Shown: positions 1 through 5,926 of the stretch, piece after piece
How positions within the stretch are numbered: the stretch's first letter is position 1
How the letters are laid out: each line of letters opens with the position of its first letter
Assembly (NCBI GenBank): GCA_028288875.1
Contig: JAQGHK010000409.1
Coordinates: 1 to 6,434 of the forward strand
Direction of reading: 5' to 3'
DNA: 6,434 bases
Origin: Phycisphaerales bacterium
GTDB lineage: Bacteria; Planctomycetota; Phycisphaerae; Tepidisphaerales; Tepidisphaeraceae
Notes under the pieces: generated by a model
Databases searched by the model: none
Seen by the model: only the letters and a program-made list of their open reading frames with translations
What the model was told of the DNA's origin: nothing
Made by a program: the position numbers and the translations under genes

Positions 1-34
1 TGGCGTCCGGGCATTTGCGGTTGGTCAGTCCTGC

Positions 35-460
35 TTAGCTCACGATCGCATCCGCCTCGATCTCAATCTTCGCCTCCGCATCAATTAACTTGGCCACTTC
101 CACAATGCTTGTCGCGGGCCGGATTTCGCCGAATACCGCGCCGTGAACGGCCGCGACGGCCTGCCATTGGGTGACGTCGGTGACGAACATGCGGGTGCGG
201 ATGACGTCTTCGGGACGGCCGCCGAGGGCCTTGATGGCTTCGAGGACGATCGCCAGTGATCGGGCCGTCTGCTTGCCGAGGTCGGCGTCGTAGGTGCCGT
301 CGGAATTCACGCCCACCGTGCCGGTGACGGCGATGGTGTTCCCCGCCCGGACGGCGCGGCTGTAGCCCATTTTCGGCTCCCACGCGCTGCCGCTGCTGGC
401 GTAGGTGCGGCCATTGCGGGTGCTGGTCGTGATCTTGATCGGATTGCTGGCGTCAGACAT
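35..460 (-). CDS. RidA/YjgF/UK114-family protein lacking the deaminase arginine
   Basis: This is a 141-residue Rid-family protein, the usual length for the family, predicted to be a cytosolic trimer. Recognisable segments are the IAVTGTVG strand (about residues 43-50), the GGRPEDVIRTRMFVTD helix/strand (about 80-95) and the C-terminal PATSIVEVAKL...KIEIEADAIV block. Archetypal RidA hydrolyses reactive enamine/imine intermediates made by PLP enzymes, using an arginine in the PARSxVEV motif. Here that position is threonine (T117), so the protein probably belongs to a Rid subfamily without demonstrated imine deaminase activity, and its function is unknown. The ATG at 460 is chosen because GGAG lies 9 nt upstream; an in-frame ATG at 514 would add 18 poorly conserved residues. 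The gene is divergent from the TadG-like gene across 188 nt in which I see no convincing promoter. Family assignment is firm; substrate is not. Confidence 0.93.
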   Translation of the reverse strand: MSDASNPIKITTSTRNGRTYASSGSAWEPKMGYSRAVRAGNTIAVTGTVGVNSDGTYDADLGKQTARSLAIVLEAIKALGGRPEDVIRTRMFVTDVTQWQAVAAVHGAVFGEIRPATSIVEVAKLIDAEAKIEIEADAIVS

Positions 461-648
461 TTCTAAAATCTCCGGCCGCGATTCTAGGGTGATCTGGTTT
501 TGCCGCCACTGCACGCACGCGACTTGGGAATTGTCCTTTTCTCATCAAGGGCCGGATCATTCTTCCCGATGCGAAGGCAGCGTTATGCCCTGTTCACGTG
601 CTTACCGCGTGTGACCGGTGCTACACCGAGGGGCGGATCAGGCAGCCT

Positions 649-1749
649 ATGCGAAGCAGGCGTCCGGTAATCTTTTCGCCAGATAACATCACCGGGTGCC
701 GGCGGGGCCGTCGCGCGTTCGCCATGCTGTATTTCATGGTCTTCATGACCTTGATGATGATGTTCTGCTCCCTCGCCGTTGATCTTGGCCGACTGCGGCT
801 GGTGAAAATTCAGGCCCAGGATGCCGCCGACGCCGCGGCGCTATATGCCGCGGGCGGCATCGTTGGCGGCACACCGGCCGGCGTGCGCGCGCGGGCGGCA
901 CAGGCGGCATCAGAAAACCAGGTCGATGGTTCGTCCGTAGTCCTTAATACGTCGACCGATGTTGTCCTCGGCGTCTGGGAACCTGTCGGGCGTACGTTTA
1001 CGACGCTGACCGGCGCGCAGGAATCGGGCGCGAATTGCGTGAAGGTCACGGTCTACCGCACACAGAGCCGCGGCTGTCAGCCAAAACTCTGTTTCGCGCC
1101 AATAGTCGGCCTTCCGGGCAAGGACGTCACAGCGACGGCCATCGCGACGATCGGCAGTGCCAGTGCCTCCAACATCCCTGCGTACGCCGCGCCTTGGCTG
1201 GCAGGGATGCCGAATGGCTCGGCCATCGCGGCCACCGGCGGCAACCCGACCCAAGCCACGTCGCCAGCCAATTCACCCGTCCAGTTCACCGCCACCCCGG
1301 GCAAGCCGATTCGCTTTGCTTACACCACCGGCACGACGTCGTGGAACGGCATGAACAACGCCCGCTCCTCAGCAGCGGCGGATGGCGACACCACGTGGAT
1401 CGTCACGCAATCGCCGACCAATGGCATCGGGTCCACCACCGGCCCGCTCAATGCGATGGTCGGAATCTTCCTGGACAGTTCAGCGCCCAACACAACGGCC
1501 ACCGCCGCCCCTTTGGATTTCAGCACGCCAACCAGTCGTAACTTCAGCACACTCTCGCCGCAGTTGAAGCAGGTTTTCTATATCGGTGATGGGCTGGACG
1601 ATAACGGCAACCTTCAATCGTTCTATCCGCCCAGCGGCACGGCGCGCATGTACATCGGCACGCTGGATGAAAACGGATGGTGGTGGGACAACACGGGCTC
1701 GATTCAGTTCATCGCCGTACAAGGCAACTCGCCCGTTCTCGTTCGGTAA
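649..1749 (+). CDS. TadG-like membrane-anchored protein with C-terminal LecA-like beta domain
   Basis: This encodes a 366-residue protein. Residues 18-70 match the TadE/TadG-like N-terminal module: a basic patch (RRGRR), one hydrophobic segment (about 24-44) rich in Met and Phe, then VDLGRLRLVKIQAQDAADAA. That pattern is typical of pseudopilin-like proteins of Flp/Tad pilus systems. Residues about 75-170 are a short linker region with three cysteines (NCVKV, RGCQPKLCF) ending in VTATAIATIG. Residues about 183-366 (from PWLAGMPNGS, through FYIGDGLDDNG, to YIGTLDENGWWWDNTGS) resemble the LecA (PA-IL)-like beta-sandwich found on planctomycete and PEP-CTERM surface proteins. The protein is therefore probably anchored in the cytoplasmic membrane with the beta domain outside. 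Start choice: ATG 649 has a weak AGG 6 nt upstream; GTG 598 is possible but adds an unconserved extension. No other tad gene is in the window, so a role in pilus assembly is not supported by context. Ligand is unknown. Confidence 0.82.
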   Translation: MRSRRPVIFSPDNITGCRRGRRAFAMLYFMVFMTLMMMFCSLAVDLGRLRLVKIQAQDAADAAALYAAGGIVGGTPAGVRARAAQAASENQVDGSSVVLNTSTDVVLGVWEPVGRTFTTLTGAQESGANCVKVTVYRTQSRGCQPKLCFAPIVGLPGKDVTATAIATIGSASASNIPAYAAPWLAGMPNGSAIAATGGNPTQATSPANSPVQFTATPGKPIRFAYTTGTTSWNGMNNARSSAAADGDTTWIVTQSPTNGIGSTTGPLNAMVGIFLDSSAPNTTATAAPLDFSTPTSRNFSTLSPQLKQVFYIGDGLDDNGNLQSFYPPSGTARMYIGTLDENGWWWDNTGSIQFIAVQGNSPVLVR

Positions 1750-1770
1750 TGAGCGAGAACGGGCGAGTTG
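1725..1770. terminator. Perfect 17-bp inverted repeat between convergent genes (likely bidirectional terminator)
   Basis: The arms 1725-1741 and 1754-1770 (CAACTCGCCCGTTCTCG and its exact reverse complement) are separated by 12 nt. The left arm lies inside the last codons of the TadG-like gene, and the stop codon falls in the loop. No T-tract follows on either strand, so this is not a textbook rho-independent terminator. Its position between two convergent genes and its stability still fit transcription termination or mRNA 3'-end protection. A smaller perfect hairpin (GTCGG / CCGAC, 1783-1797) sits just past the stop of the minus-strand SDR gene. Confidence 0.6.
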
Positions 1771-1800
1771 TAGAGCCAAACTGTCGGCCTATCCGACCGA

Positions 1801-2553
1801 TCAAACCTGAATCATGCCGCCGTCGACGAACAGTTCGACGCCGTTGACGTAGCTGGCGTCATCGCTGGCGAGGAACACCACGGCCTTGGCGATTTCGTCG
1901 GGCTTGCCGGCCCGTTGCAGTGGAATGCCGGCGGCCATCTGGGCGAACATGGCGTCGGCGTTGGCCTTGCTGCCGGTGAGTTGCTCGATCGCCGGCGTTT
2001 CGATCGGGCCGGGGGCCACGACGTTCACGCGGATGTTCTTCCCTTTCAGTTCGGCCGCCCACGTGCGGGCGAGCGAGCGGACGGCCGCTTTCGTGGCGTT
2101 GTACACGCCGAACTGTTCCATGCCTTTGCTGCCGGCGATGGAGCCGTTGAAGACCACGCTTGCGCCCGGGCCGAGCAGCGGCAGGGCCTTCTGCAGCGTG
2201 AAGAGCACGCCTTTGACATTGATGTTGAAGAACTTGTCGAAGTGGGCTTCGGTCGCCTCGGCGAGCGGCAGGAATTCGCCCGCGCCGGCATTGGCGAAGA
2301 TGACGTCGACGCGCCCATGCGCCTTTTTGATTGTGTCATACAGGCGATCCAGATCCGCCAGCTTCGAAACGTCGCCCTGCACGGCCGTGACGTTTTTGCC
2401 GATCAATTTCACGGCCTTATCCAGCTCTTCCTGACGCCTGCCGGTGATGTAGACGTACGCGCCTTCGGCGACGAATCGCTGTGCCGTCGCCAAGCCGATG
2501 CCACTGTTGCCGCCGGTGACGACGGCGATTTTGTTTTCGAGTTTTCCGGACAT
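1801..2553 (-). CDS. Classical SDR-family oxidoreductase (SDR A), probably NADP(H)-dependent
   Basis: This is a 250-residue classical short-chain dehydrogenase/reductase, the standard length. The Rossmann motif TGGNSGIG is at residues 13-20, the adenine-pocket D61 follows strand 3, and the NAG motif is at 88-90. The catalytic tetrad is N112, S138, Y151 and K155, with the PGPIETP segment at 181-187. The basic pair R39-R40 after the second strand (TGRR) favours NADP(H) over NAD(H). The C-terminus (GVELFVDGGM) is typical. Such enzymes reduce a carbonyl or oxidise an alcohol in the cytosol; the substrate cannot be read from sequence. The start at 2553 is fixed by GGAG 6 nt upstream (TTGGAGCACAACATG). 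The frame stays open upstream to 2781, but that extension runs through a palindromic repeat and into the next gene, so it is not coding. It is the last gene of the three-SDR series. Confidence 0.93.
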   Translation of the reverse strand: MSGKLENKIAVVTGGNSGIGLATAQRFVAEGAYVYITGRRQEELDKAVKLIGKNVTAVQGDVSKLADLDRLYDTIKKAHGRVDVIFANAGAGEFLPLAEATEAHFDKFFNINVKGVLFTLQKALPLLGPGASVVFNGSIAGSKGMEQFGVYNATKAAVRSLARTWAAELKGKNIRVNVVAPGPIETPAIEQLTGSKANADAMFAQMAAGIPLQRAGKPDEIAKAVVFLASDDASYVNGVELFVDGGMIQV

Positions 2554-2574
2554 GTTGTGCTCCAAATTGTCTGC

Positions 2575-2643
2575 GTAGGGGCGACATACATGTCGCCCGT
2601 GAACGTGATCGAGCCGATCGGGCGACATATATGTCGCCCCTAC
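2575..2643. repeat. MITE/REP-like palindromic doublet
   Basis: Two 25-nt arms (2575-2599 and 2619-2643) form an inverted repeat with 24 of 25 positions matching, around a 19-nt spacer. Each arm is itself a palindrome. The right arm core (2620-2639, GGGCGACAT/ATGTCGCCC) is perfect over 20 bp; the left arm differs only at the centre (AC instead of AT). The outermost bases are GTAGGGGCGAC...GTCGCCCCTAC, so the core is bounded by TA on both sides, as expected for an element inserted at a TA dinucleotide. TA is self-complementary, however, so duplication cannot be proved. The spacer has a small ATCG-AGC-CGAT hairpin (2608-2618). The element fills most of the 112-nt gap between two SDR genes and encodes no protein. 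It is likely a dispersed non-autonomous element mobilised in trans; no transposase is present here. Confidence 0.75.
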
Positions 2644-2665
2644 AAGATGCGTTGCCCGCCGAAAA

Positions 2666-3406
2666 TTACGCGTTCGTTCCGCCGTCGACCGTGAGGCTCG
2701 CACCATTGGCGAAACTGGCATCAGGGCTGGCGACGAAGGCGACCATCGCGGCGAGTTCATCGACATGGCCGTGGCGGCCAATCGGAATCATCGCGTGCAT
2801 GCCGGCCGCGCCGTCGCCTTTGCCGGGGTTCATGTCGGTGTCGATCGGACCGGGCTGCACGTTGTTGACGGTGATGCCGCGGCCACCGACTTCCCGGCTC
2901 AGGCCCTGGGTGAGAATTTTGATCGCCCCTTTGGTGGACGAATAAGCGGTGACACCGGGGAAGGCCACGCGTTCGCCTAAACAGCTACCGATGTTGATGA
3001 TCCGCCCGCCGTCGCCGATGTGCTTGAGGGCCGCCTGAATTGCGACGAACGTGCCGCGAACGTTGACCGCGTACAGCCGATCGAAATCTTCGAGGCTGGT
3101 CGCTTCGAGCGTGCTGCCGGCGGCGATGCCGGCGTTGTTAACGAGAATGTCCAACCGGCCGAAATGCTTGGCGGCCTGATTGACGGCCTTCGTCACTGCA
3201 TCGGCGTCTGCACTGTCGGCCTGGATCGCCAAGGCTTTTCCGCCGGCCGCTTCGATTGCTTTCACAACCGCATCGGCAGGCTCTTTGCCCTTTGTGTAAG
3301 TGAGGGCGACACTCGCCCCGTCGGCGGCCAGCCGTTTGGCGATGGCCGCACCGATACCGCGTGAACCACCCGTAACGAGTGCAACTTTGTTCGTGAGCTT
3401 GCTCAT
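2666..3406 (-). CDS. Classical SDR-family oxidoreductase (SDR B)
   Basis: This is a 246-residue classical SDR. The nucleotide-binding motif TGGSRGIG is at residues 12-19, D64 follows strand 3, and NNAG is at 90-93. The catalytic tetrad is N115, S141, Y155 and K159. The Ser-Tyr distance is 14, one residue longer than in its two neighbours. The PGPIDTDMNP segment spans 185-194 and the usual VDGG lies near the C-terminus. It resembles FabG-like 3-oxoacyl-ACP reductases and generic SDR oxidoreductases, but no fatty-acid synthesis genes are nearby, so the substrate is left open. The ATG at 3406 is chosen because AGGGG lies 6 nt upstream (TTAGGGGTTGATCATG); a TTG two codons earlier is unlikely. It sits between SDR C upstream (98-nt gap with a hairpin) and SDR A downstream (112-nt gap with a palindromic doublet), all on the same strand. 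Confidence 0.93.
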   Translation of the reverse strand: MSKLTNKVALVTGGSRGIGAAIAKRLAADGASVALTYTKGKEPADAVVKAIEAAGGKALAIQADSADADAVTKAVNQAAKHFGRLDILVNNAGIAAGSTLEATSLEDFDRLYAVNVRGTFVAIQAALKHIGDGGRIINIGSCLGERVAFPGVTAYSSTKGAIKILTQGLSREVGGRGITVNNVQPGPIDTDMNPGKGDGAAGMHAMIPIGRHGHVDELAAMVAFVASPDASFANGASLTVDGGTNA

Positions 3407-3438
3407 GATCAACCCCTAATCATCAAAACCCTGCAGGG

Positions 3439-3466
3439 CCTGCCGGCCGGTTCGCCAGCCGGCAGG
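3439..3466 (-). terminator. GC-rich hairpin between SDR C and SDR B (possible terminator or attenuator)
   Basis: The 9-bp arms CCTGCCGGC (3439-3447) and GCCGGCAGG (3458-3466) pair perfectly. Inside them, after one mismatch, a GG/CC pair closes a TTCG (plus) or CGAA (minus) loop. In the minus-strand direction of transcription the hairpin is followed by the 10-bp palindrome CCCTGCAGGG (3429-3438) and then TTTTG. The four-T run is short and not directly adjacent, so termination is probably partial. The element could instead be a dispersed repeat or an mRNA-stabilising structure. Confidence 0.45.
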
Positions 3467-3504
3467 TCCACTGCTATCAACTAAAGCGGACTGCATGGAC
3501 AAGC

Positions 3505-4263
3505 TTAACGATTTCCGCCGCTGGCGAAGAGGGCTTCGCCGGTAACCCATTTGGCGTCATCGCTGGCGAGGAAGACCACGACGGGGGCAATGTCGTTCGG
3601 CTGGCCGATGCGGCCCAGCGGGGTCGTGGAGACCGCCCACTTGTTGAAGTCACTTTCGGCGTCATGGAAGCCGAGCGCCTGCGTGCCTTCGGTTTCCACC
3701 AGCCCGGGGTTGATGCTGTTCACGCGAATCTTCTTCGGGCCGAGTTCCTTGCTGAGCGACTTGGTGATCGCATCGACGGCAGCCTTGGTGGAACTGTAGA
3801 CCGACGCATTCGGCGGCGTGATCGTGGCGACGATCGAACTAACATTAATAATGCTGCCGCCGTTAGCGCCGAAATGCGAAACGGCTTCTTTCGTAGCTAG
3901 CAGCAGGCCTAGGACGTTCAGGCTGAAGTGTTTGTGGAAATGCTCAGGCGTGATGTTTTCCAGCGGAGCGAACTCATACACACAAGCGTTGTTGACGAGG
4001 ATATCGACGTGGTCGTAGGCGGTTTTAGTTTCTGTGAAGAGGCGTTTGATGTCCGCTTCCTTCGAGACGTCGGCTTGGACGGCGATTGCTTTGCCGCCGG
4101 CCGCTTGGATATCAGCGACCACTTTATCCGCGCCGCTCTTGCTGCTGGCGTAATTGACGACGACTGAAGCTCCGGCGGCGGCCAACTGGCGGGCGATTTC
4201 CGCGCCAATGCCTTTAGATGCCCCGGTGACGACTGCGACTTTCCCTGATAATTTGCTCGACAT
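3505..4263 (-). CDS. Classical SDR-family oxidoreductase (SDR C)
   Basis: This is a 252-residue classical SDR with TGASKGIG at residues 13-20, D65 after strand 3, and a catalytic tetrad of N116, S143, Y156 and K160. The stretch NYASSK (37-42) after strand 2 is typical of FabG-like, NADPH-preferring SDRs. An oddity is that the normally strict NNAG motif reads NNAC (residues 91-94): Cys94 (TGT) replaces Gly, one base away from GGT. All other core motifs are intact, so the enzyme is probably active, but the substitution could affect cofactor binding. The start at 4263 is set by AAGGAG 6 nt upstream; the frame is open a further 20 codons but through the regulatory gap. It is the first of three same-strand SDR genes, with a 139-nt gap to the citrate synthase gene upstream that holds candidate promoter and operator sequences. 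Substrate is unknown. Confidence 0.93.
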   Translation of the reverse strand: MSSKLSGKVAVVTGASKGIGAEIARQLAAAGASVVVNYASSKSGADKVVADIQAAGGKAIAVQADVSKEADIKRLFTETKTAYDHVDILVNNACVYEFAPLENITPEHFHKHFSLNVLGLLLATKEAVSHFGANGGSIINVSSIVATITPPNASVYSSTKAAVDAITKSLSKELGPKKIRVNSINPGLVETEGTQALGFHDAESDFNKWAVSTTPLGRIGQPNDIAPVVVFLASDDAKWVTGEALFASGGNR

Positions 4264-4283
4264 GACTGACTCCTTGTTTTCCT

Positions 4284-4369
4284 CGGTATTCTTACCGATT
4301 GGTACATAATATACGCACGTCAAAGGAGTGAGGAGGGATTTTATTCAAATCGGTACAGAATTTCGTTAA
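4284..4369 (-). promoter_or_regulatory. Candidate promoter/operator region of the SDR array
   Basis: Seen: CGGTA-N4-TACCG at 4284-4297, overlapping TACC-N4-GGTA at 4293-4304 and reading on to GGTAC (4301-4305), and a further CGGTAC at 4351-4356. On the minus strand a weak promoter-like pair is TTAACG (4369-4364) and AATAAA (4345-4340) with an 18-nt spacer; the upstream CGGTAC lies within that spacer. The repeated half-sites look like dimeric repressor operators placed at and downstream of a promoter, a layout that would suit repression of the SDR genes. No regulator gene is present in the window. The downstream repeat could alternatively act as a small RNA hairpin just before the Shine-Dalgarno of SDR C. 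Confidence 0.35.
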
Positions 4370-4402
4370 GACCTGATTTGGCAGGCATTAACAATTCATC
4401 GC

Positions 4403-5665
4403 TCAGGCGTAAGTCTGATTGACCGGGCCGGTGTAAATTTGGCGGGGGCGGTAGATTTTCCCCTTCTGGTCGCGCACTTCTTTCCACTGCGCGATCCAGC
4501 CGGGCATTCGGCCAACGGCGAAGAGAACGGTGAACATCTCGGTCGGGACGCCCATCGCCCGCATGATGATGCCGCTGTAGAAGTCGACATTGGGGTACAG
4601 CTTGCGGCTGACGAAGTAATCGTCGGCCAAGGCGACCTGCTCCAGGCGGCGGGCGATCTTCAGGAGCGGATCGCTCACATTCATACTGGCCAGCACGTCT
4701 TCGGCGGCCTTGCTGAGGATGCGAGCGCGGGGGTCGTAGTTGCGGTAAATCGGGTGACCGAAGCCAAACAGGCGGTACTTCTTTTCTTTGACGCCTTTGA
4801 GGAAGTCGTCTGGGTCGATGCCGTCTTTATGAATCTGCTCGAGCTGATTCATAATCTCGACGTTCGCGCCGCCGTGCAGGGGGCCCCAGAGGGCGCAGAC
4901 GGCGGCGGCGCAGCTGGCGAAGAGATTCGCGTGCGAGCTGCCGACCATGCGGCAGGTGCTGGCCGAGCAGTTCTGCTCGTGATCAGCGTGCAGCAGGAAG
5001 ATCAGGTCCAGTGCCCGGGCCACTTCGGGCTTGGGCGCTTCACCGAACATCATCTGCAGGAACTTGGCGGTGTAGTTGCCGGCCTTGGCAGGGCCGGGGA
5101 TGTCGGCGGGCTCAATCGCCGGCTTGCCGACGCTGTGGCGGTAGATGGCGGCTGCCAGCGTGCGCACTTTCGCAATAAGCTTGGAGCTGGTTTCGTCGAA
5201 GTCTTTACGTTCGATGTCCAGCACTTCGGGGTGATAGCCACACAGCCCGTTAATACAGGCCGACAGCATGGCCATCGGGCTGGCTTCCTGCGGGAAGCCT
5301 TTGAGGATGTTCAGCAGTCCCGGATTCACCGGCGTGTGCTTGGCGATCAGGTTCACGAACGTGTTCAGTTCTTCGGCCGACGGTTGTTTGCCATGGATCA
5401 GCAGCGAAGCGGTTTCGAGGAAGCTGCTTTTCTCGGCCAATTCTTCGATCGGGAAGCCGCGATACCGAAGAATGCCTTTTTCGGCATCGATAAAGGTGAT
5501 GTCGCTGACGCAGCTGCCGGTATTGCGGTAGCCGGGGTCGAGGGTGATATAGCCGGTCTGGTCGCGAAGCTTGGTCACGTCGACGGCCAATTCGCCTTCC
5601 GAGCCTTCGGTGATGGGCAGTTCGATCGTTTTGCCGTCGATATTGAGAGTTGCAGTACGCGCCAT
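4403..5665 (-). CDS. gltA: Type II (hexameric-type) citrate synthase
   Basis: This 420-residue enzyme condenses oxaloacetate and acetyl-CoA to citrate, the entry step of the TCA cycle, in the cytosol. The N-terminal small beta domain (TATLNIDGKTIELPI, then GYITLDPGYRNTGSC) is diagnostic of GltA-type enzymes rather than the shorter type I forms. The active-site blocks are clear: LHADHEQN with H226 and H229, GPLHGGAN with H264, GFGH with H304, NYDPRA with R313, YPNVDFYSG with D361, then GRMPGWIAQW and RPRQIYTG with the substrate arginines. These correspond to the catalytic residues of E. coli GltA. One variation is GFGHPIY where E. coli has GFGHRVY, so Pro305 follows the catalytic histidine; it is non-catalytic and seen in some homologues. 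Start choice: ATG 5665 fits the conserved N-terminus, although no Shine-Dalgarno is visible; ATG 5722 would add 19 unconserved residues. It may be transcribed separately from the SDR genes, which have their own candidate promoter. Confidence 0.97.
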   Translation of the reverse strand: MARTATLNIDGKTIELPITEGSEGELAVDVTKLRDQTGYITLDPGYRNTGSCVSDITFIDAEKGILRYRGFPIEELAEKSSFLETASLLIHGKQPSAEELNTFVNLIAKHTPVNPGLLNILKGFPQEASPMAMLSACINGLCGYHPEVLDIERKDFDETSSKLIAKVRTLAAAIYRHSVGKPAIEPADIPGPAKAGNYTAKFLQMMFGEAPKPEVARALDLIFLLHADHEQNCSASTCRMVGSSHANLFASCAAAVCALWGPLHGGANVEIMNQLEQIHKDGIDPDDFLKGVKEKKYRLFGFGHPIYRNYDPRARILSKAAEDVLASMNVSDPLLKIARRLEQVALADDYFVSRKLYPNVDFYSGIIMRAMGVPTEMFTVLFAVGRMPGWIAQWKEVRDQKGKIYRPRQIYTGPVNQTYA

Positions 5666-5675
5666 GGCTCGAGCG

Positions 5676-5704
5676 AGTATAGGGGAAGATGCGGACCGAA
5701 TCAC
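5676..5704 (-). promoter_or_regulatory. Putative near-leaderless promoter of the citrate synthase gene
   Basis: On the minus strand TATACT (5681-5676), a good sigma-70 -10 hexamer, ends 10 nt before the ATG at 5665. A weak -35 match, GTGATT (5704-5699), lies 17 nt further upstream. A transcript starting 6-7 nt after the -10 would have only a 3-4 nt leader, which would explain why this gene alone among the well-defined genes has no ribosome binding site. Farther upstream are a 6-bp hairpin, CGGGCG-CAA-CGCCCG (5704-5718), and a 7-bp inverted repeat, CGGCATC/GATGCCG (5717-5723 and 5741-5747). The rest of this 261-nt gap (5666-5926) shows no gene. Confidence 0.35.
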
Positions 5705-5926
5705 GGGCGCAACGCCCGGCATCCCGTCGCCGTGTTGGGCGATGCCGAGTCAGGGGTTGCAAGCGCTACAGACCGTCCAGAGTGAGAAACCGAAGAATAA
5801 TTAGCCGTCCGGCCTGCTTTCGTCGCACAGATGATACCGGTCGACGTCCGATCTTGTGGCCACGCCACACGGAACAGGCCGGCACCACTCTCAGCCGATC
5901 CCGCATGCCGGGTTTAGGGGTTTGAT

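Noticed and set aside
405..614. Small plus-strand frame with a hydrophobic start (VLVVILIGLLAS) that could look like a signal peptide
   Set aside because: The hydrophobic stretch is the antisense of the first codons of the Rid gene, which is well supported. No ribosome binding site or family match is apparent.
2575..2643. CRISPR-like repeat-spacer-repeat
   Set aside because: There are only two units, they are in inverted rather than direct orientation, each is palindromic, and there are no cas genes; a MITE/REP-like element explains it better.
1915..2694. A 259-codon plus-strand frame antisense to SDR A and into SDR B
   Set aside because: Shadow of the SDR genes; the protein has no recognisable motif, and its end runs through the palindromic repeat.
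2554..2781. N-terminal extension of SDR A to an ATG at 2781
   Set aside because: The extension passes through the palindromic doublet and into the SDR B coding region. The ATG at 2553 has an excellent Shine-Dalgarno and begins at the conserved SDR N-terminus.
4754..4756. GFGHP instead of GFGHR in citrate synthase, considered as an inactivating change
   Set aside because: The catalytic His304 and Arg313 are intact, and the replaced residue is not one of the known catalytic residues. Similar GHP variants exist in the family as I recall it.
5755..5771. TTGCAAGCGCTAC, resembling a LacI-family operator core (AAGCGCT)
   Set aside because: Only the central AGCGCT is symmetric. The flanks do not form a palindrome, and there is no regulator or sugar-utilisation gene nearby.
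4439..5785. A 448-codon plus-strand open frame covering the citrate synthase gene
   Set aside because: It is antisense to a gene with all citrate synthase active-site blocks. Its product has no recognisable domain and skewed composition; it is a high-GC shadow frame.
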